Shown in pieces: positions 25,728 through 33,606 of a stretch of 64,000 nucleotides of DNA (the first letter of the stretch is position 1; every line of letters begins with the position of its first letter). The notes beneath the pieces were generated by a model, which was not told the DNA's origin, did not search any database, and was given only the letters and a program-made list of their open reading frames with translations. The stretch is from Microbacterium azadirachtae (lineage in GTDB: Bacteria; Actinomycetota; Actinomycetes; Actinomycetales; Microbacteriaceae). The stretch lies in NCBI RefSeq assembly GCF_000956545.1, contig NZ_JYIT01000085.1, positions 224,532-288,531 of the forward strand, in the 5' to 3' direction. The translations under genes and the position numbers were made by a program.

Positions 25728-26507
25728 ATGGCCTCCGACTCCCCCGCCAAGCGCGTCGTCATCGACGCGGATCCCGTCTCGCTGGCGCGGCGCGTCGCCG
25801 ACCGCTTCCTCGTGCGCGTCCAGGCGCGCATCAAGGACGGGCGCCTCGCGCACATCGCCCTGACCGGCGGGAGCATGGGATCCGCCGTCCTGCGCGCGGT
25901 CGCGGAGGATCCTCGCGCCCACGAGGTGGACTGGTCGCTCGTGCACTTCTGGTGGGGCGACGAGCGCTTCGTCCCCAGGGACCACCCGGATCGCAATGCC
26001 GGTCAGGCGCGCGCCGCCCTGCTGGATCGGATCTCCGTCCCGGCCGAGAACGTGCACGAGATGGCCGCGAGCGACGCGGGCCTGACGCTCGATGAGGGCG
26101 CCGCAGCCTACGCCGCAGAGCTCGCGCGTTTCGGTGAAGAAGACCGAGCCTGGCCGTCGTTCGCGGTCTGCTTCCTCGGCGTCGGACCGGACGGCCACAT
26201 CGCCTCGCTGTTCCCGGATCGGCCGGAGATCACCGTGATCGATGCGGCCGTGCTTCCGGTGCGCGACTCCCCCAAGCCGCCCCCGGAGCGGATCACTCTG
26301 ACCCGCCCGGTGATCAACGCGTCCAAGCGGGTCTGGCTCGTGCTGACCGGAGCCGACAAGGCCTCCGCACTGGGCCTGGCCCTTGCGGGCGCCAACTACG
26401 AGAACGTCCCGGCGGCCGGCGCCAAGGGTCGCAAGCGCACGGTGTTCTTCGTGGATGAGGCTGCCGCCTCCGAGGTCGCACCCGACCTCATCGACGTGGA
26501 CTACTGA
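25728..26507 (+). CDS. pgl: 6-phosphogluconolactonase
   Basis: Hydrolyses 6-phosphogluconolactone made by G6PDH. A 259-residue SOL/DevB family protein, homologous to glucosamine-6-phosphate isomerases. Motifs: ALTGGSMGSAVLRA (about 44-57), HFWWGDERFVPRDHPDRNAG (about 73-92), CFLGVGPDGHIASLFPDRPE (about 147-166) and ERITLTRPVINASKRVWLVL. It starts one base after the opcA stop and ends the six-gene operon; a hairpin follows. 6-phosphogluconate dehydrogenase is not in the window. Confidence 0.95.
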   Translation: MASDSPAKRVVIDADPVSLARRVADRFLVRVQARIKDGRLAHIALTGGSMGSAVLRAVAEDPRAHEVDWSLVHFWWGDERFVPRDHPDRNAGQARAALLDRISVPAENVHEMAASDAGLTLDEGAAAYAAELARFGEEDRAWPSFAVCFLGVGPDGHIASLFPDRPEITVIDAAVLPVRDSPKPPPERITLTRPVINASKRVWLVLTGADKASALGLALAGANYENVPAAGAKGRKRTVFFVDEAAASEVAPDLIDVDY

Positions 26508-26512
26508 CCCGC

Positions 26513-26544
26513 ACCGCGGCGCCGTCGTCGAAAGGCGCCGCGGT
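26513..26544. terminator. two-way terminator between pgl and the DMT transporter
   Basis: Perfect 11-bp stem (arms 26513-26523 and 26534-26544, ACCGCGGCGCC) with a 10-base loop, six bases after the pgl stop and 15 bases from the end of the convergent transporter gene. It could serve both. Confidence 0.65.
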
Positions 26545-26558
26545 CGGAGTCGAGCGGA

Positions 26559-27731
26559 TCAGCGGCCGTCGGATCCGTTTCCGCGCTCGGTGGCGCCGCC
26601 GCGAGGCAGGTCGTCCCGCCGGATCGGAGCCACGTTCGTGGGCCATTCCGGTGCGTCCGGATCGTCACCCGGCGCCGGAGGCTCTGCGGAGCGCGAAGGC
26701 TCCTGAGTCGTCTCGCCGTTCGCCTCCGACCCGGTCGGGGCGGCGGCTCCGCCGCCGCTGCCGCGGGTGATGGGCAGTTCCTGACTCTCGCTGACCACCT
26801 GCGGGTGGTATCGCGCCAGCGTGACGACGCCCCAGCCCGCGATGGCCCCCGAGATCCCGAAGGCGACGAAGACCCAGACCGGGGCCGCCGCACCCTCCTC
26901 GAGCACGAGCAGCCCGATCAGGACCGCCACCATGGGATCGATCACGGTCAATCCGGCGATCACCAGGTCGGGCGGGCCGGATCCGTACGCGGTCTGCACG
27001 AAGTAGGCGCCCGCGGCGCCGGCCGCGATCAGCGCGATCACGCACACCGCCGTGAGCCAGTCGAACTGGCCGGACTGGATCCGGACCAGCACCGCCTTGG
27101 CCAGTGTCGCGACGAAGCCGTACAGGATTCCGGCGCCGCTGACGTAGAAGAGCGCGCGCATGCGGTGCCGCAGGATCAGCCAGCAGGTGCCGAGAAGGAT
27201 GATCACGAGAAGCAGGATCGTGAGGATCGTGAACAGCTGGATCTCGCTGATGTCGCGCTCGACGGCGAACAGCGCGGCGAACAGCACGAAGATGAAGATG
27301 CCGCCCACGCACGCGAAGATCGATACCAGCGAGCGCTTCGTCGGAGCCACGCCGCTCACCCGCGCGTTGAGCAGCGTGGTGATCACGAGCGCGATGGCCC
27401 CGAGCGGCTGCACGACGATCAGCGGCGCCTTCGTGAGGGCGGCGAGCTGACAGACGATGGCCAGGACCAGCATGAGCGTGCCGACGATCCAGGAGGGCCG
27501 CGTCAGCAGCCCCTTCACCTGCTGCCAGCTCAGTCCCGTAGCCGCGTCTGAGCCGCTCAGCCGCTCGACCTTCTCGACGCCCCGGTGCTGATACTGCGCG
27601 CCCAGCGACATGAACACGGCGCCCGCCAACGCGAGCGGGATGCCCATCAGCAGGCCGGGGTTCGCGAACACGCCGGCGAGGTGTTCGCCGACGTCCGCCG
27701 CCCCCATGTTCCGCGTCAGGTCCTCAAGCAC
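26559..27731 (-). CDS. DMT superfamily transporter (EamA/NIPA-like)
   Basis: A 390-residue membrane protein with about nine to ten helices, for example 25-45, 75-95, 99-117 and 130-155. The fold matches drug/metabolite transporters; GIPLALAGAVFMSLGAQYQH at the start recalls the magnesium-transporting NIPA branch. The last 90 residues are a hydrophilic, disordered-looking tail rich in Gly/Pro/Glu. The GTG at 27731 is preferred over an ATG at 27707 because TAGTCT, a -10, ends six bases before it. The substrate is unknown. Confidence 0.82.
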   Translation of the reverse strand: MLEDLTRNMGAADVGEHLAGVFANPGLLMGIPLALAGAVFMSLGAQYQHRGVEKVERLSGSDAATGLSWQQVKGLLTRPSWIVGTLMLVLAIVCQLAALTKAPLIVVQPLGAIALVITTLLNARVSGVAPTKRSLVSIFACVGGIFIFVLFAALFAVERDISEIQLFTILTILLLVIILLGTCWLILRHRMRALFYVSGAGILYGFVATLAKAVLVRIQSGQFDWLTAVCVIALIAAGAAGAYFVQTAYGSGPPDLVIAGLTVIDPMVAVLIGLLVLEEGAAAPVWVFVAFGISGAIAGWGVVTLARYHPQVVSESQELPITRGSGGGAAAPTGSEANGETTQEPSRSAEPPAPGDDPDAPEWPTNVAPIRRDDLPRGGATERGNGSDGR

Positions 27732-27737
27732 CCTTCG

Positions 27738-27768
27738 AGACTACCCGCCCCTCGCCGCCGACTAGGGT
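27738..27768. promoter_or_regulatory. divergent leaderless promoters of the DMT transporter and def
   Basis: Minus-strand TAGTCT (27743-27738) lies six bases from the transporter GTG (27731). Plus-strand TAGGGT (27763-27768) lies six bases from the def GTG (27775). The whole intergenic region is only 43 bases and has no Shine-Dalgarno site for either gene. Confidence 0.6.
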
Positions 27769-27774
27769 TGACGC

Positions 27775-28341
27775 GTGGCAGTGCTTCCGATTCGCATCAT
27801 GGGCGACCCCGTCCTGCATTCCCCCGCCGACCCGGTCGGCGAGATCACCGACGAGATCCGCACGCTCGTGGCGGACATGTACGAGACGATGGACGTCGCG
27901 CCCGGCGTCGGCCTCGCGGCGCCCCAGGTCGGCGTCGGCCTGCGCATCTACGTCTATTCGTACGTCGATGACGACGAGAACCCCTGGCGCGGCGAGATCA
28001 TCAACCCTGTGCTCTGGATCGCCCCTCTCGAGCCCGGCTCCCCCGATCCCGATCTGGAGTCGGAGGGCTGCCTGTCGTTCCCCGGCGAGCGGTTCCCGCT
28101 GCGCCGTTCCGAGCGCGCGCTCGTGACCGGGACCGATCTGAACGGCGACGACGTCCGCATCGAGGTCGACGGCTGGCGGGCGCGGATCATGCAGCACGAG
28201 TTCGACCACCTCGACGGCATCCTCTACGTCGATCGCCTCGACGACGGCGATTGGAAGACCGTGCAGAAGATCGCCCGGAAGCGCGGCTGGGGCCGCCCCG
28301 GCGCGAGCTGGCTCCCGGGAGTGGACAACCTCGAAGGGTGA
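27775..28341 (+). CDS. def: Peptide deformylase
   Basis: Removes the formyl group from the initiator methionine of new proteins. The 188 residues hold all three motifs: GVGLAAPQVG (about 43-52), EGCLSFP with the metal-binding Cys (about 98-104) and QHEFDHLDG with two metal-binding His (about 140-148). The C-terminal extension (KRGWGRPGASWLPG) is common in actinobacteria. GTG start, probably leaderless. map, which acts next on the same N-termini, lies at the other end of the window. Confidence 0.96.
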   Translation: MAVLPIRIMGDPVLHSPADPVGEITDEIRTLVADMYETMDVAPGVGLAAPQVGVGLRIYVYSYVDDDENPWRGEIINPVLWIAPLEPGSPDPDLESEGCLSFPGERFPLRRSERALVTGTDLNGDDVRIEVDGWRARIMQHEFDHLDGILYVDRLDDGDWKTVQKIARKRGWGRPGASWLPGVDNLEG

Positions 28342-28397
28342 CCGACCCCACCCCGGCGGGCGACGCGCCCGGGCGGCGGCCCGAGGCGGGATGAACG

Positions 28398-28419
28398 GTC
28401 AACCTTTGCTATAGTTGAC
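28398..28419 (+). promoter_or_regulatory. promoter of tRNA-Asn
   Basis: Extended -10 TGC-TATAGT (28407-28415), 30 bases before the tRNA. It is embedded in an inverted repeat GTCAAC-N10-GTTGAC (28398-28403 and 28414-28419). No -35 hexamer is recognisable at normal spacing. Confidence 0.55.
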
Positions 28420-28444
28420 GAGTTGCCCGCGCAGCGGGGAGCAT

Positions 28445-28517
28445 TCCTCGGTAGCTCAATTGGCAGAGCAGCCGGCTGTTAACCGGCAGGTTCTTGGTTC
28501 GAGTCCAAGCCGGGGAG
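28445..28517 (+). tRNA. tRNA-Asn (anticodon GTT)
   Basis: A 73-base cloverleaf. The acceptor stem is TCCTCGG (28445-28451) with CCGGGGA (28510-28516) and discriminator G. The anticodon stem is GCCGG/CCGGC around loop CTGTTAA, anticodon GTT at 28478-28480. The T arm is TTGG-TTCGAGT-CCAA. The 3' CCA is not encoded. Confidence 0.97.
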
Positions 28518-28526
28518 CAATCCCCC

Positions 28527-28553
28527 GAAGCCCCGTCCTTGCGACGGGGCTTC
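28527..28553 (+). terminator. terminator after tRNA-Asn
   Basis: Perfect 11-bp stem (28527-28537 GAAGCCCCGTC with 28543-28553) and 5-base loop, followed by GTCGTTGG. It closes the single tRNA transcript. Confidence 0.75.
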
Positions 28554-28849
28554 GTCGTTGGTGAGCTCAGCGCCGACATGAGCCCGTCACGACTGACGCC
28601 GACACGATGCTCATCGCATCCGAGCTCACGGCATCGCGCACAAGAGCCGACGGTCTGCGTGCGAACGTGGAATCAGGCGAGCATGAGCAGTCTCGTCCGT
28701 GAATGCGTCGAACTCGATCACCGCGCCATGGACTGCGAAGAGCACGACCTCGATGCGCGGCATAGTCGTGAGGATCGAATGCGGCGCCTCCCACGACAGA
28801 CGTGGGGCCGTGCACCGCAATCCAGGGCTCGCCGGGGGGACGCAGCATC
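28554..28849. other. stretch without a supported gene between tRNA-Asn and the polysaccharide cassette
   Basis: About 300 bases with lower G+C than the neighbours. A leftward open frame (28626-28820, up to 64 residues; inner start MPRIEVVLFAVHG) has a plausible composition but no RBS, family or partner. It may be a gene remnant. The promoter of the downstream cassette should lie here, but I see no convincing hexamers. Confidence 0.35.
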
Positions 28850-29080
28850 GTGGTTAGCAGTACGGTTCTTGTCGACCTTCTTCACGTGGTGAACGGCGGC
28901 GCCAGATTCCTGCTGATGTTCTGCGTCGGCATGTTCCTCGCCTACTGGCTGTTCGCCGCTTTCGCGCTCGTCACGGCGTCACTGCGTCACCGCACGCGGC
29001 AGCGGCGCCGACCGCGATTCGCCGGGCACACCGACGAACTGTACCCGGTACGCGCTCACGATGGGGCGCCGACACGGTGA
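28850..29080 (+). CDS. small membrane protein opening the polysaccharide cassette
   Basis: A 76-residue protein of unknown function. One long hydrophobic helix (about 19-43, FLLMFCVGMFLAYWLFAAFA and onward) is followed by a strongly basic stretch (RHRTRQRRRPR), so the C-terminus is probably cytoplasmic. The GTG at 28850 is chosen because GGGGGA lies about ten bases upstream; an in-frame GTG at 28802 would add 16 unconvincing residues. Its stop overlaps the glycosyltransferase start (GTGA), so both are made together. By position and size it could be a helper subunit of the synthase, as IcaD/PgaD are; no sequence similarity was seen. Confidence 0.6.
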   Translation: MVSSTVLVDLLHVVNGGARFLLMFCVGMFLAYWLFAAFALVTASLRHRTRQRRRPRFAGHTDELYPVRAHDGAPTR

Positions 29081-30423
29081 TCCTCGTCCACGGTCATGTC
29101 GTCGATGCGGTGCTGGCGGTCATGACCCTCTTCATCCTGTCCGGCATCGTCTACAACCTCCTCCTCTACGCGCTCTCTCTGCGCAAGCCGCTCGTGGCAT
29201 TGCATCGCCGCCGACGAGGTTCCGGCGACCTGCGCCCCGTGGTGTTCGTGCTGCCCTGCCTCGACGAGGGCCGGGTGATCGGTGCGAGCATCGATCGGCT
29301 GCTCACGCTCTGGCGACCCGGGATCCACATCCTCGTCGTGGACGACGGATCCGCGGACGACACCTCGGCGATCGTGCTCCACCGTTCGCACCCGGCTCTG
29401 CACCTGCTGCGGCGGACGCTTCCCGAGGCTCGCCAAGGCAAGGGCGAGGCGCTCAACGCCGCGATCGCGCACATCAGGTCGGGGGCGGTGATCGATGACG
29501 TGGATCCCTTCGACACCATCGTCTGCATCGTCGATGCGGACGGGCGTCTCGACCTGCACGCACTCGACGACGTCCTGCCCTTCTTCGACGACCCCTCGAT
29601 GGGCGCCGTCCAGATCGGCGTCCGCATCAACAACAGGGAGAGGAACTGGCTCGCCCGAATGCAGGACATCGAATTCGTGCTCTACACGAACATCTATCAG
29701 CGGGGTCGTCGGCATCTCGGCAGCGTCGGCCTGGGAGGCAACGGACAGTTCGTGCGTCTGGCGGCGCTCGACAGCCTCGGCGCCGCTCCGTGGTCCCGCA
29801 GCCTGACCGAAGACCTCGACCTCGGCCTCCGGCTGCATTTCCGCGGGTGGGAGGTGGAGTTCTGCCCGACTGCGTTCGTCCATCAGCAGGGCCTGGTCGA
29901 GGTCTCGAAGTGGATCAGGCAGCGCACACGGTGGTTCCAGGGGCACCTGCAGAGCTGGCCCCTCGTACCGGAGCTGCTGGAGACGACGCACGGCCTCAGC
30001 CGCGCAGATCTGCTCTATCACGTGACCAGCCCCTTCCTCCAGATCCTCAGTTCGGTGCTGTCGGCAGGCCTGGTGCTCGCCGTGAGCGCAGACGCGATCG
30101 AGGCGACGCTGGGAACACTGCGCCCCAGCACGTGGTGGCTCGTGATCTATCTGCTGACCTTCGGAATGTCGTTCTTCCATGCGAGGACCTACCTGCAGGT
30201 GGAACGCGATCATGCGCTCACGCCGTCACGCGCCGTCGTCCTGCTCCATGGCTACGTCTTCTACTCCCTGCTCTGGTACGTCGCGGCGTGGAGGGCGCTC
30301 GGGCGCACGCTCCTGCGACGCAGCTCGTGGGCGAAGACCGCTCGGCTCTCCGAGGTCCATGGTCGCGCGCAGAACACACGAATAGGACGAGGAACCGACC
30401 GACCGAAAGAGATGAACGCATGA
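29077..30423 (+). CDS. Family 2 glycosyltransferase, processive polysaccharide synthase type
   Basis: A 448-residue inner-membrane synthase. One N-terminal helix (about 9-31), a cytoplasmic GT-A domain, and three or four C-terminal helices (from about 310) match poly-N-acetylglucosamine, hyaluronan and cellulose synthases. Catalytic features are all present: VVDDGSADDT (about 87-96), the DxD-like VDADG (152-156), the TED base (244-246) and the product-gripping QRTRW (282-286). The sugar cannot be read from sequence. The coupled UDP-GlcNAc 2-epimerase downstream suggests an N-acetylhexosamine. Overlaps on both sides (GTGA, ATGA) tie it tightly to its neighbours. Confidence 0.88.
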   Translation: MILVHGHVVDAVLAVMTLFILSGIVYNLLLYALSLRKPLVALHRRRRGSGDLRPVVFVLPCLDEGRVIGASIDRLLTLWRPGIHILVVDDGSADDTSAIVLHRSHPALHLLRRTLPEARQGKGEALNAAIAHIRSGAVIDDVDPFDTIVCIVDADGRLDLHALDDVLPFFDDPSMGAVQIGVRINNRERNWLARMQDIEFVLYTNIYQRGRRHLGSVGLGGNGQFVRLAALDSLGAAPWSRSLTEDLDLGLRLHFRGWEVEFCPTAFVHQQGLVEVSKWIRQRTRWFQGHLQSWPLVPELLETTHGLSRADLLYHVTSPFLQILSSVLSAGLVLAVSADAIEATLGTLRPSTWWLVIYLLTFGMSFFHARTYLQVERDHALTPSRAVVLLHGYVFYSLLWYVAAWRALGRTLLRRSSWAKTARLSEVHGRAQNTRIGRGTDRPKEMNA

Positions 30424-31595
30424 CGTCTGACCCGCTTCCGCTCGCGCAGATCCGCGTCATGGCGGTCTACGGCACCCGCCCCGAGGCGATCAAGCTCGCG
30501 CCGCTGATCGCGGCCCTCCGCGCGGACCCGCGGTTCCACACGCACGTGGTCGTCACCGGCCAGCACCGGGAGATGCTGGACCAGGTCCACCGCGCATTCG
30601 GCATCGCGCCCGATGTCGACCTCGACATCCACTCCCCCGGACAGACCCTCGAGAGCATCAGCCGGCGAGTGCTGCGCGGCCTGACGCCCGCACTGCACGA
30701 GCTGCGGCCGGACGCCGTCCTGGTCCAGGGCGACACGACGACGAGCTTCACGGGGGCGCTCGCCGCTTTCTACGCGAAGATCCCGGTCGTCCATGCGGAG
30801 GCCGGCCTGCGGACCGGCGACCTCCTCTCGCCCTTCCCCGAAGAGGGCAATCGGCGACTCATCTCGCAGATCGCGGCGCTGCACCTGGCGCCGTCCGCAC
30901 TCGCGCGGCGCAACCTCCTGTCCGAAGGGATCGACCCGGCGACGATCGCGGTCACCGGCAACTCGGTGATCGACGCGCTCCTCCATGTCGTCGCGCGAGG
31001 CGAGCCGCTGGCCGCGCCGCTCGCCCGGATCCTCGACGAGAACCGCCCGATGCTGCTCGTCACGACCCACCGCCGCGAGTCCTGGGGCCCGCCTCTCCGC
31101 CGGATCGGGTCGGCCCTCGCGCGGATCGCGGACAGGTTTCCGGATCATGATCTCGTCCTGCCTGCGCACGGCAACCCGCTGGTGCGCGCGACGATTCTCC
31201 CGATTCTCGAGAACCGCCCGAACATCCTCGTCGTCGACGCCCTGCCCTACACGGACTTCTGCCTGCTGCTGCAGCGCTGCCGCCTGGTGCTCACGGACAG
31301 CGGCGGCGTTCAGGAAGAGGCTCCGGCGCTCGGCAAACCCGTCCTGGTCATGCGCGACACGACGGAACGGCAGGAAGCCGTCGACGCTGGAGCGGCGCGG
31401 CTGGTGGGCACCCACGAGGAGGCCATCGTCGACGCCGTGACCCTCCTCCTCCGTGATCCGGCTGCCTACGACCGGATGGCGCAGGCGGTGAACCCGTACG
31501 GGGACGGTCAGGCGTCACGCCGGACGGTGTCCGCGATCGCGCGACATTTCGGACGGGCGGATGCCGTCGACGAGTTCGTGCCGCATGCACGCTGA
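30420..31595 (+). CDS. wecB: UDP-N-acetylglucosamine 2-epimerase (non-hydrolysing)
   Basis: Interconverts UDP-GlcNAc and UDP-ManNAc in the cytoplasm. The 391 residues show YGTRPEAIKLAPL (about 16-28), QGDTTTSF (about 105-112), HAEAGLRTGDLLSPFPEEGN (about 125-144) and the UDP-binding LTDSGGVQEEAPALGKPVL (about 290-308) with the catalytic DTTERQEAVDAG next. It starts within the stop of the glycosyltransferase (ATGA) and overlaps the next gene by 11 bases. It probably supplies UDP-ManNAc to the synthase. Confidence 0.94.
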   Translation: MTSDPLPLAQIRVMAVYGTRPEAIKLAPLIAALRADPRFHTHVVVTGQHREMLDQVHRAFGIAPDVDLDIHSPGQTLESISRRVLRGLTPALHELRPDAVLVQGDTTTSFTGALAAFYAKIPVVHAEAGLRTGDLLSPFPEEGNRRLISQIAALHLAPSALARRNLLSEGIDPATIAVTGNSVIDALLHVVARGEPLAAPLARILDENRPMLLVTTHRRESWGPPLRRIGSALARIADRFPDHDLVLPAHGNPLVRATILPILENRPNILVVDALPYTDFCLLLQRCRLVLTDSGGVQEEAPALGKPVLVMRDTTERQEAVDAGAARLVGTHEEAIVDAVTLLLRDPAAYDRMAQAVNPYGDGQASRRTVSAIARHFGRADAVDEFVPHAR

Positions 31596-33375
31596 GCTCA
31601 GGCTCCCTGCCCGGTCACGATCGCTGAGACGCATCCGGCGGTTCGGGTGGGCGGCATTCATGGTGGCGCTCCCGACGGTCTGCGTCGGGAGCGTGTTCGC
31701 GTTCACGGACGACGGTCTCGTCCCGGGCGAGGGCTCGCCCTTGGCCCAGGAATTCGCGACCGCGGCACCCCAGACACCGCAGACGGCCTCGCCCCGGCTC
31801 AGCCCGAAGTACGGCCTGCAGAACGGTGTGTCGACACTCGTGCTCTACGACGACACGGCACCGCGGGAGTTCCGCGGCGAGGTGTCCGCGATCGCCGCCG
31901 GCAACCTGGCGACGCACTTCGGCGAAGCAGAGATCGTCCCGATCCGTGAGTACACCTCCGGTCGGATGGCGGGCTTCACCGCGGTGATCTACGTCGGGGT
32001 GTCCGCGGACACGGTCGTGCCGCAGGCATTCGTCGACGACGTCCGCGCGGCCACCGTGCCGGTCATCTGGCTGGGAGCGAACAGCGACGCCCTGGCACAG
32101 AGCCCCTCAGGCGGCGAGAGCTTCGCCGCTCAGTACGGCTGGAGCCCGGACGCCCCGCTCGATGTCGCGAGCAAGGACCTGACGAAGCTCCGGTACAAAG
32201 GGCAGGACCTCCCCCGGGCACACCCTACCGATGCCACGATCTGGATCCCCGGCGGCGTTCAGCCGGGTGTGGACGTGGTCGCCACCGCGACCTGCGCCGT
32301 CCCCGCGTCGTCCGCCGGGTGCCGACCTCCGTCGGGCACGGGGCTGCAATCCGTGCCGTGGGCGATCCGGTCGAACAACCTCACCTACGTCGCGGAAGTG
32401 CCGCTGTCCTTTATCGACGAGAACGGCGGGTACCTGGTGTTCGCAGACCTGCTCTCCCCGGCTCTCGCTCCGGGGCGGGCACCGGTGCGGCGAGCCGCGG
32501 TGCGCATCGAGGACGTGAATCCGGAATCGGATCCCTCGGAGCTTCGCGCCTTCGCCGACTACTTCGCGGCACGCAAGATCCCCTTCCAGGTCGCTGTCAT
32601 CCCGATCCTGGTCGATCACGCGCCGGGCAGGAAGGCGCCGTACGCGCTCAGTCTGAGCGACGCGCCCGAGGTCGTCGACGCCCTGAGGTACATGCAGGAT
32701 CATGGCGGAACCCTCATCCAGCACGGAACGACCCACCAGTACGGGAGTCTCCCCAATCCGTACAGCGGCCGCAGTGGCGACGACCACGAGTTCTACCGCT
32801 ACGGCTGCAGCGCCACCGCGGCCCCGCCGTATCGCTGGGAACCATGCGGATCCGATTCCTGGGTGGAGAAGCAGGGTCCCCTCCCCGACGACACGATCGC
32901 GGCGAACCGTCAGCGCCTCGAACAGAGGAGGCAGGCGATGATCGACGCAGGCCTCGGAGCGCCGACGATCTTCGAGACCCCGCACTACTCGGCGTCCGTC
33001 AACGCCTACCTCGCCATGTCAGGACTCTACGACGCACGGTACGAGCAGGCCGAGTACTGGCCCGGTTCACTGACATCCGCAGCGGCGACCCCGGATGACG
33101 CGTTCGAACAGTTCTTCCCCTACACGGTGCACGACATCTACGGCACCACCGTCTATCCCGAGGACCTGGAGAACCCGACGCTGACGGCGCAGAACAATCA
33201 CCCGGCCCGCTCGGCCGCGAGTCTCGTGGGGCGGGCGAAGCGCAATCTGGTCGTCACCGACGCGACGGCGAGCTTCTTCTTCCATCCCTTCCTGAAGCTC
33301 TCCATGGTCGATGAGATCGTCACCGGCATCCAAGGCCTCGGCTATCGGTTCGTACCCGTGACCGACTTGCAGTGA
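31585..33375 (+). CDS. Membrane-anchored DUF2334 polysaccharide deacetylase-like protein
   Basis: A 596-residue protein. A basic N-terminus (RSRSLRRIRR) and one helix (about 21-41) act as a signal anchor, placing the rest outside. The C-terminal half is a DUF2334 domain related to carbohydrate esterase family 4: AVRIEDVNPESD (about 304-315), FQVAVIPI, the candidate metal site HGTTHQYG (about 378-385, H-x4-H), and ETPHYSAS (about 463-470). The N-terminal 270 residues are an unknown extracellular region. In this cassette it may remove N-acetyl groups from, or cut, the polymer, as PgaB or IcaB do. ATG 31585 is the likeliest start; 31561 is possible. Confidence 0.8.
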   Translation: MHAELRLPARSRSLRRIRRFGWAAFMVALPTVCVGSVFAFTDDGLVPGEGSPLAQEFATAAPQTPQTASPRLSPKYGLQNGVSTLVLYDDTAPREFRGEVSAIAAGNLATHFGEAEIVPIREYTSGRMAGFTAVIYVGVSADTVVPQAFVDDVRAATVPVIWLGANSDALAQSPSGGESFAAQYGWSPDAPLDVASKDLTKLRYKGQDLPRAHPTDATIWIPGGVQPGVDVVATATCAVPASSAGCRPPSGTGLQSVPWAIRSNNLTYVAEVPLSFIDENGGYLVFADLLSPALAPGRAPVRRAAVRIEDVNPESDPSELRAFADYFAARKIPFQVAVIPILVDHAPGRKAPYALSLSDAPEVVDALRYMQDHGGTLIQHGTTHQYGSLPNPYSGRSGDDHEFYRYGCSATAAPPYRWEPCGSDSWVEKQGPLPDDTIAANRQRLEQRRQAMIDAGLGAPTIFETPHYSASVNAYLAMSGLYDARYEQAEYWPGSLTSAAATPDDAFEQFFPYTVHDIYGTTVYPEDLENPTLTAQNNHPARSAASLVGRAKRNLVVTDATASFFFHPFLKLSMVDEIVTGIQGLGYRFVPVTDLQ

Positions 33376-33417
33376 GGCGGTCGCCGCCATGCCCGCGTCC
33401 TCGCCGTGAACAGATGA

Positions 33418-33447
33418 AGCCGGCACGGGCGGGATCCCGTGCCGGCT
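33418..33447. terminator. two-way terminator after the polysaccharide cassette
   Basis: Perfect 12-bp stem AGCCGGCACGGG (33418-33429) with 33436-33447 and a 6-base loop, 43 bases after the DUF2334 stop, between convergent genes. No T-run follows on either strand. The remaining bases up to 33607 hold no supported gene. Confidence 0.65.
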
Positions 33448-33606
33448 CCCGATCGACTCCGGGGAGGGAAAGGTCGATCGGTTCGGAACCCGTGACGGGC
33501 CCCTTCCGCCGCCGACGTGAGTCCCCATGGCTGCGGAGCAGCCCCTCCGTCTGCGGCGGCCTTCGACAGGCGCGACGTGCGCCGCGCGTGCCGAAGACGA
33601 CGGCGG

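Noticed and set aside
33462..33475. Possible second copy of the tRNA-Asn 3' end (CCGGGGAG) as an attachment site
   Set aside because: Only eight bases match the tRNA end, and there is no integrase gene in the interval. In a G/C-rich genome this is expected by chance.
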